Shown here one piece after another: positions 6,673-6,976 of a stretch of DNA of 6,976 bases. The position numbers and the translations under genes are program-made. Below the pieces are notes generated by a model, which worked only from the letters and a program-made list of their open reading frames with translations, was not told the origin of the DNA and did no database searches. This DNA is from Bacteroidales bacterium (GTDB taxonomy: Bacteria > Bacteroidota > Bacteroidia > Bacteroidales > VadinHA17): NCBI GenBank assembly GCA_016936695.1, contig JAFGXK010000088.1, positions 1 through 6,976 of the forward strand, in the 5' to 3' direction. Numbering within the stretch: the stretch's first letter is position 1; each line of letters opens with the position of its first letter.

Positions 6673-6733
6673 TAAAAGTTGAAAAGGGATAAAAAACAGT
6701 GGTTGGTTAAAGAATAATACTAAAACAAAAATA

Positions 6734-6976
6734 ATGATAAGAAAATTACTCATTGCGGTTTTGCTTTTTGCATCTGTTACCTTGTCTGCCCAGCGGTATA
6801 CTCCTGACTGGAATTCAATTGACAGCCGTCCTGTCCCTTCGTGGTTTGAGGACTCTAAATTCGGTATCTTCATTCACTGGGGAGTCTATTCTATTCCTGC
6901 CTGGGGACCGACAGGCAGCGATGTGGGCGTTTACGACAAGTATGCTGAATGGTATTGGAACAAACTGCTTAACAAG
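6734..6976 (+). CDS. Secreted GH29 alpha-L-fucosidase-like enzyme, N-terminal fragment cut by the window edge
   Basis: The first 81 codons of a second GH29 enzyme are visible and the frame is open to the right edge. The N-terminus MIRKLLIAVLLFASVTLSAQ is a classic signal peptide, with cleavage likely at SAQ-R (residues 18-21), so export is expected. Residues 37-56 hold the GH29 hallmark: WFEDSKFG, IFIHWG and VYSIPA, with His48 in HWG. AEWYW at 71-75 supplies Glu72-Trp73, which align with fucose-binding Glu66-Trp67 of the Thermotoga maritima enzyme. The nucleophile and acid/base are beyond the window. The ATG follows an A-rich leader (AAAACAAAAATA) with no Shine-Dalgarno, typical of Bacteroidota. 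It is third in the rightward set, 61 bp after the DUF6340-like gene with no terminator between them. It differs from the left-edge GH29 outside the shared motif, so the two are paralogues rather than a recent duplication. Action on fucose or a related sugar is inferred. Confidence 0.9.
   Translation, partial: MIRKLLIAVLLFASVTLSAQRYTPDWNSIDSRPVPSWFEDSKFGIFIHWGVYSIPAWGPTGSDVGVYDKYAEWYWNKLLNK

Noticed and set aside
6673..6733. Possible terminator between the DUF6340-like gene and the GH29 gene
   Set aside because: No stem with a following T-run is present; the stretch is simply A-rich, in keeping with continued transcription.
6520..6873. Minus-strand open frame across the end of the DUF6340-like gene and the GH29 start
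   Set aside because: It overlaps two well-supported plus-strand genes, and its translation shows no family features.
6897..6918. Inverted repeat CTGCCTG / CAGGCAG, similar in sequence to the intergenic palindromes
   Set aside because: It lies inside the right-edge GH29 coding region, where the codons read PAWGPTGS, and the 8-base loop differs. Chance resemblance under protein constraint is the simpler explanation.
1..6976. CRISPR array, tRNA/rRNA genes, insertion sequences or attachment sites
   Set aside because: No regularly spaced repeats, cloverleaf sequence, transposase or integrase motif, or terminal inverted repeats were seen on either strand.

Overview
The window looks like a chromosomal segment from a member of the Bacteroidota, probably an anaerobic or marine carbohydrate-degrading lineage. 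Four observations support this. Three proteins begin with lipoprotein-type signal peptides ending in Cys, and two glycoside hydrolases have exported N-termini ending in AGQ or SAQ. Start codons are preceded by A/T-rich leaders with no clear Shine-Dalgarno sequence. Matches to the Bacteroidota -7 promoter motif TAnnTTTG occur upstream of two genes. The protein families (secreted GH29, DUF1080, a DUF6340-like lipoprotein) are typical of this phylum. A genus cannot be named from the sequence.

Layout: two gene sets run outward from one 332-bp intergenic region (4593-4924). Leftward (minus strand) are a MIO-type aromatic amino acid lyase, most like histidine ammonia-lyase (3060-4592); a lipoprotein HExxH metallopeptidase resembling family M3 (988-3027); a single-domain PPK2 polyphosphate kinase (148-915); and the first 48 codons of a secreted GH29 alpha-L-fucosidase-like enzyme cut by the left edge (1-146). 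The gaps are 32, 72 and 1 bp, so these four could form one transcription unit. Rightward (plus strand) are a DUF1080 / 3-keto-disaccharide hydrolase-like protein (4925-5587); a DUF6340-like lipoprotein with C-terminal TPR-like helices (5638-6672); and the first 81 codons of a second secreted GH29 enzyme cut by the right edge (6734-6976). The gaps are 50 and 61 bp.

How the genes may work together (inference): exported fucosidase-like and keto-sugar-hydrolase-like enzymes plus a surface or periplasmic peptidase suggest breakdown of fucosylated glycans or glycoproteins outside the cytoplasm. The amino acid lyase and the PPK2 are cytoplasmic and would handle amino acid catabolism and polyphosphate-driven nucleotide phosphorylation. 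No SusC/SusD pair, sulfatase, regulator or other hut gene lies in the window, so neither a polysaccharide utilisation locus nor a histidine utilisation operon is shown.

For three genes a start downstream of the longest open frame is preferred (3027, 4592, 5638), because it places the signal peptide or the family N-terminus at the start of the protein. The intergenic region carries two related short palindromes (4630-4645 and 4852-4869) with arms of the type CCTGYCTG/CAGRCAGG. No RNA gene, CRISPR array, insertion sequence or convincing intrinsic terminator was seen. No strong evidence for a wholly new system was found. The most notable points are the pair of outward-facing GH29 genes, the 1-bp coupling of ppk2 to a fucosidase gene, the atypical active-site loops of the lyase, and the palindrome family.
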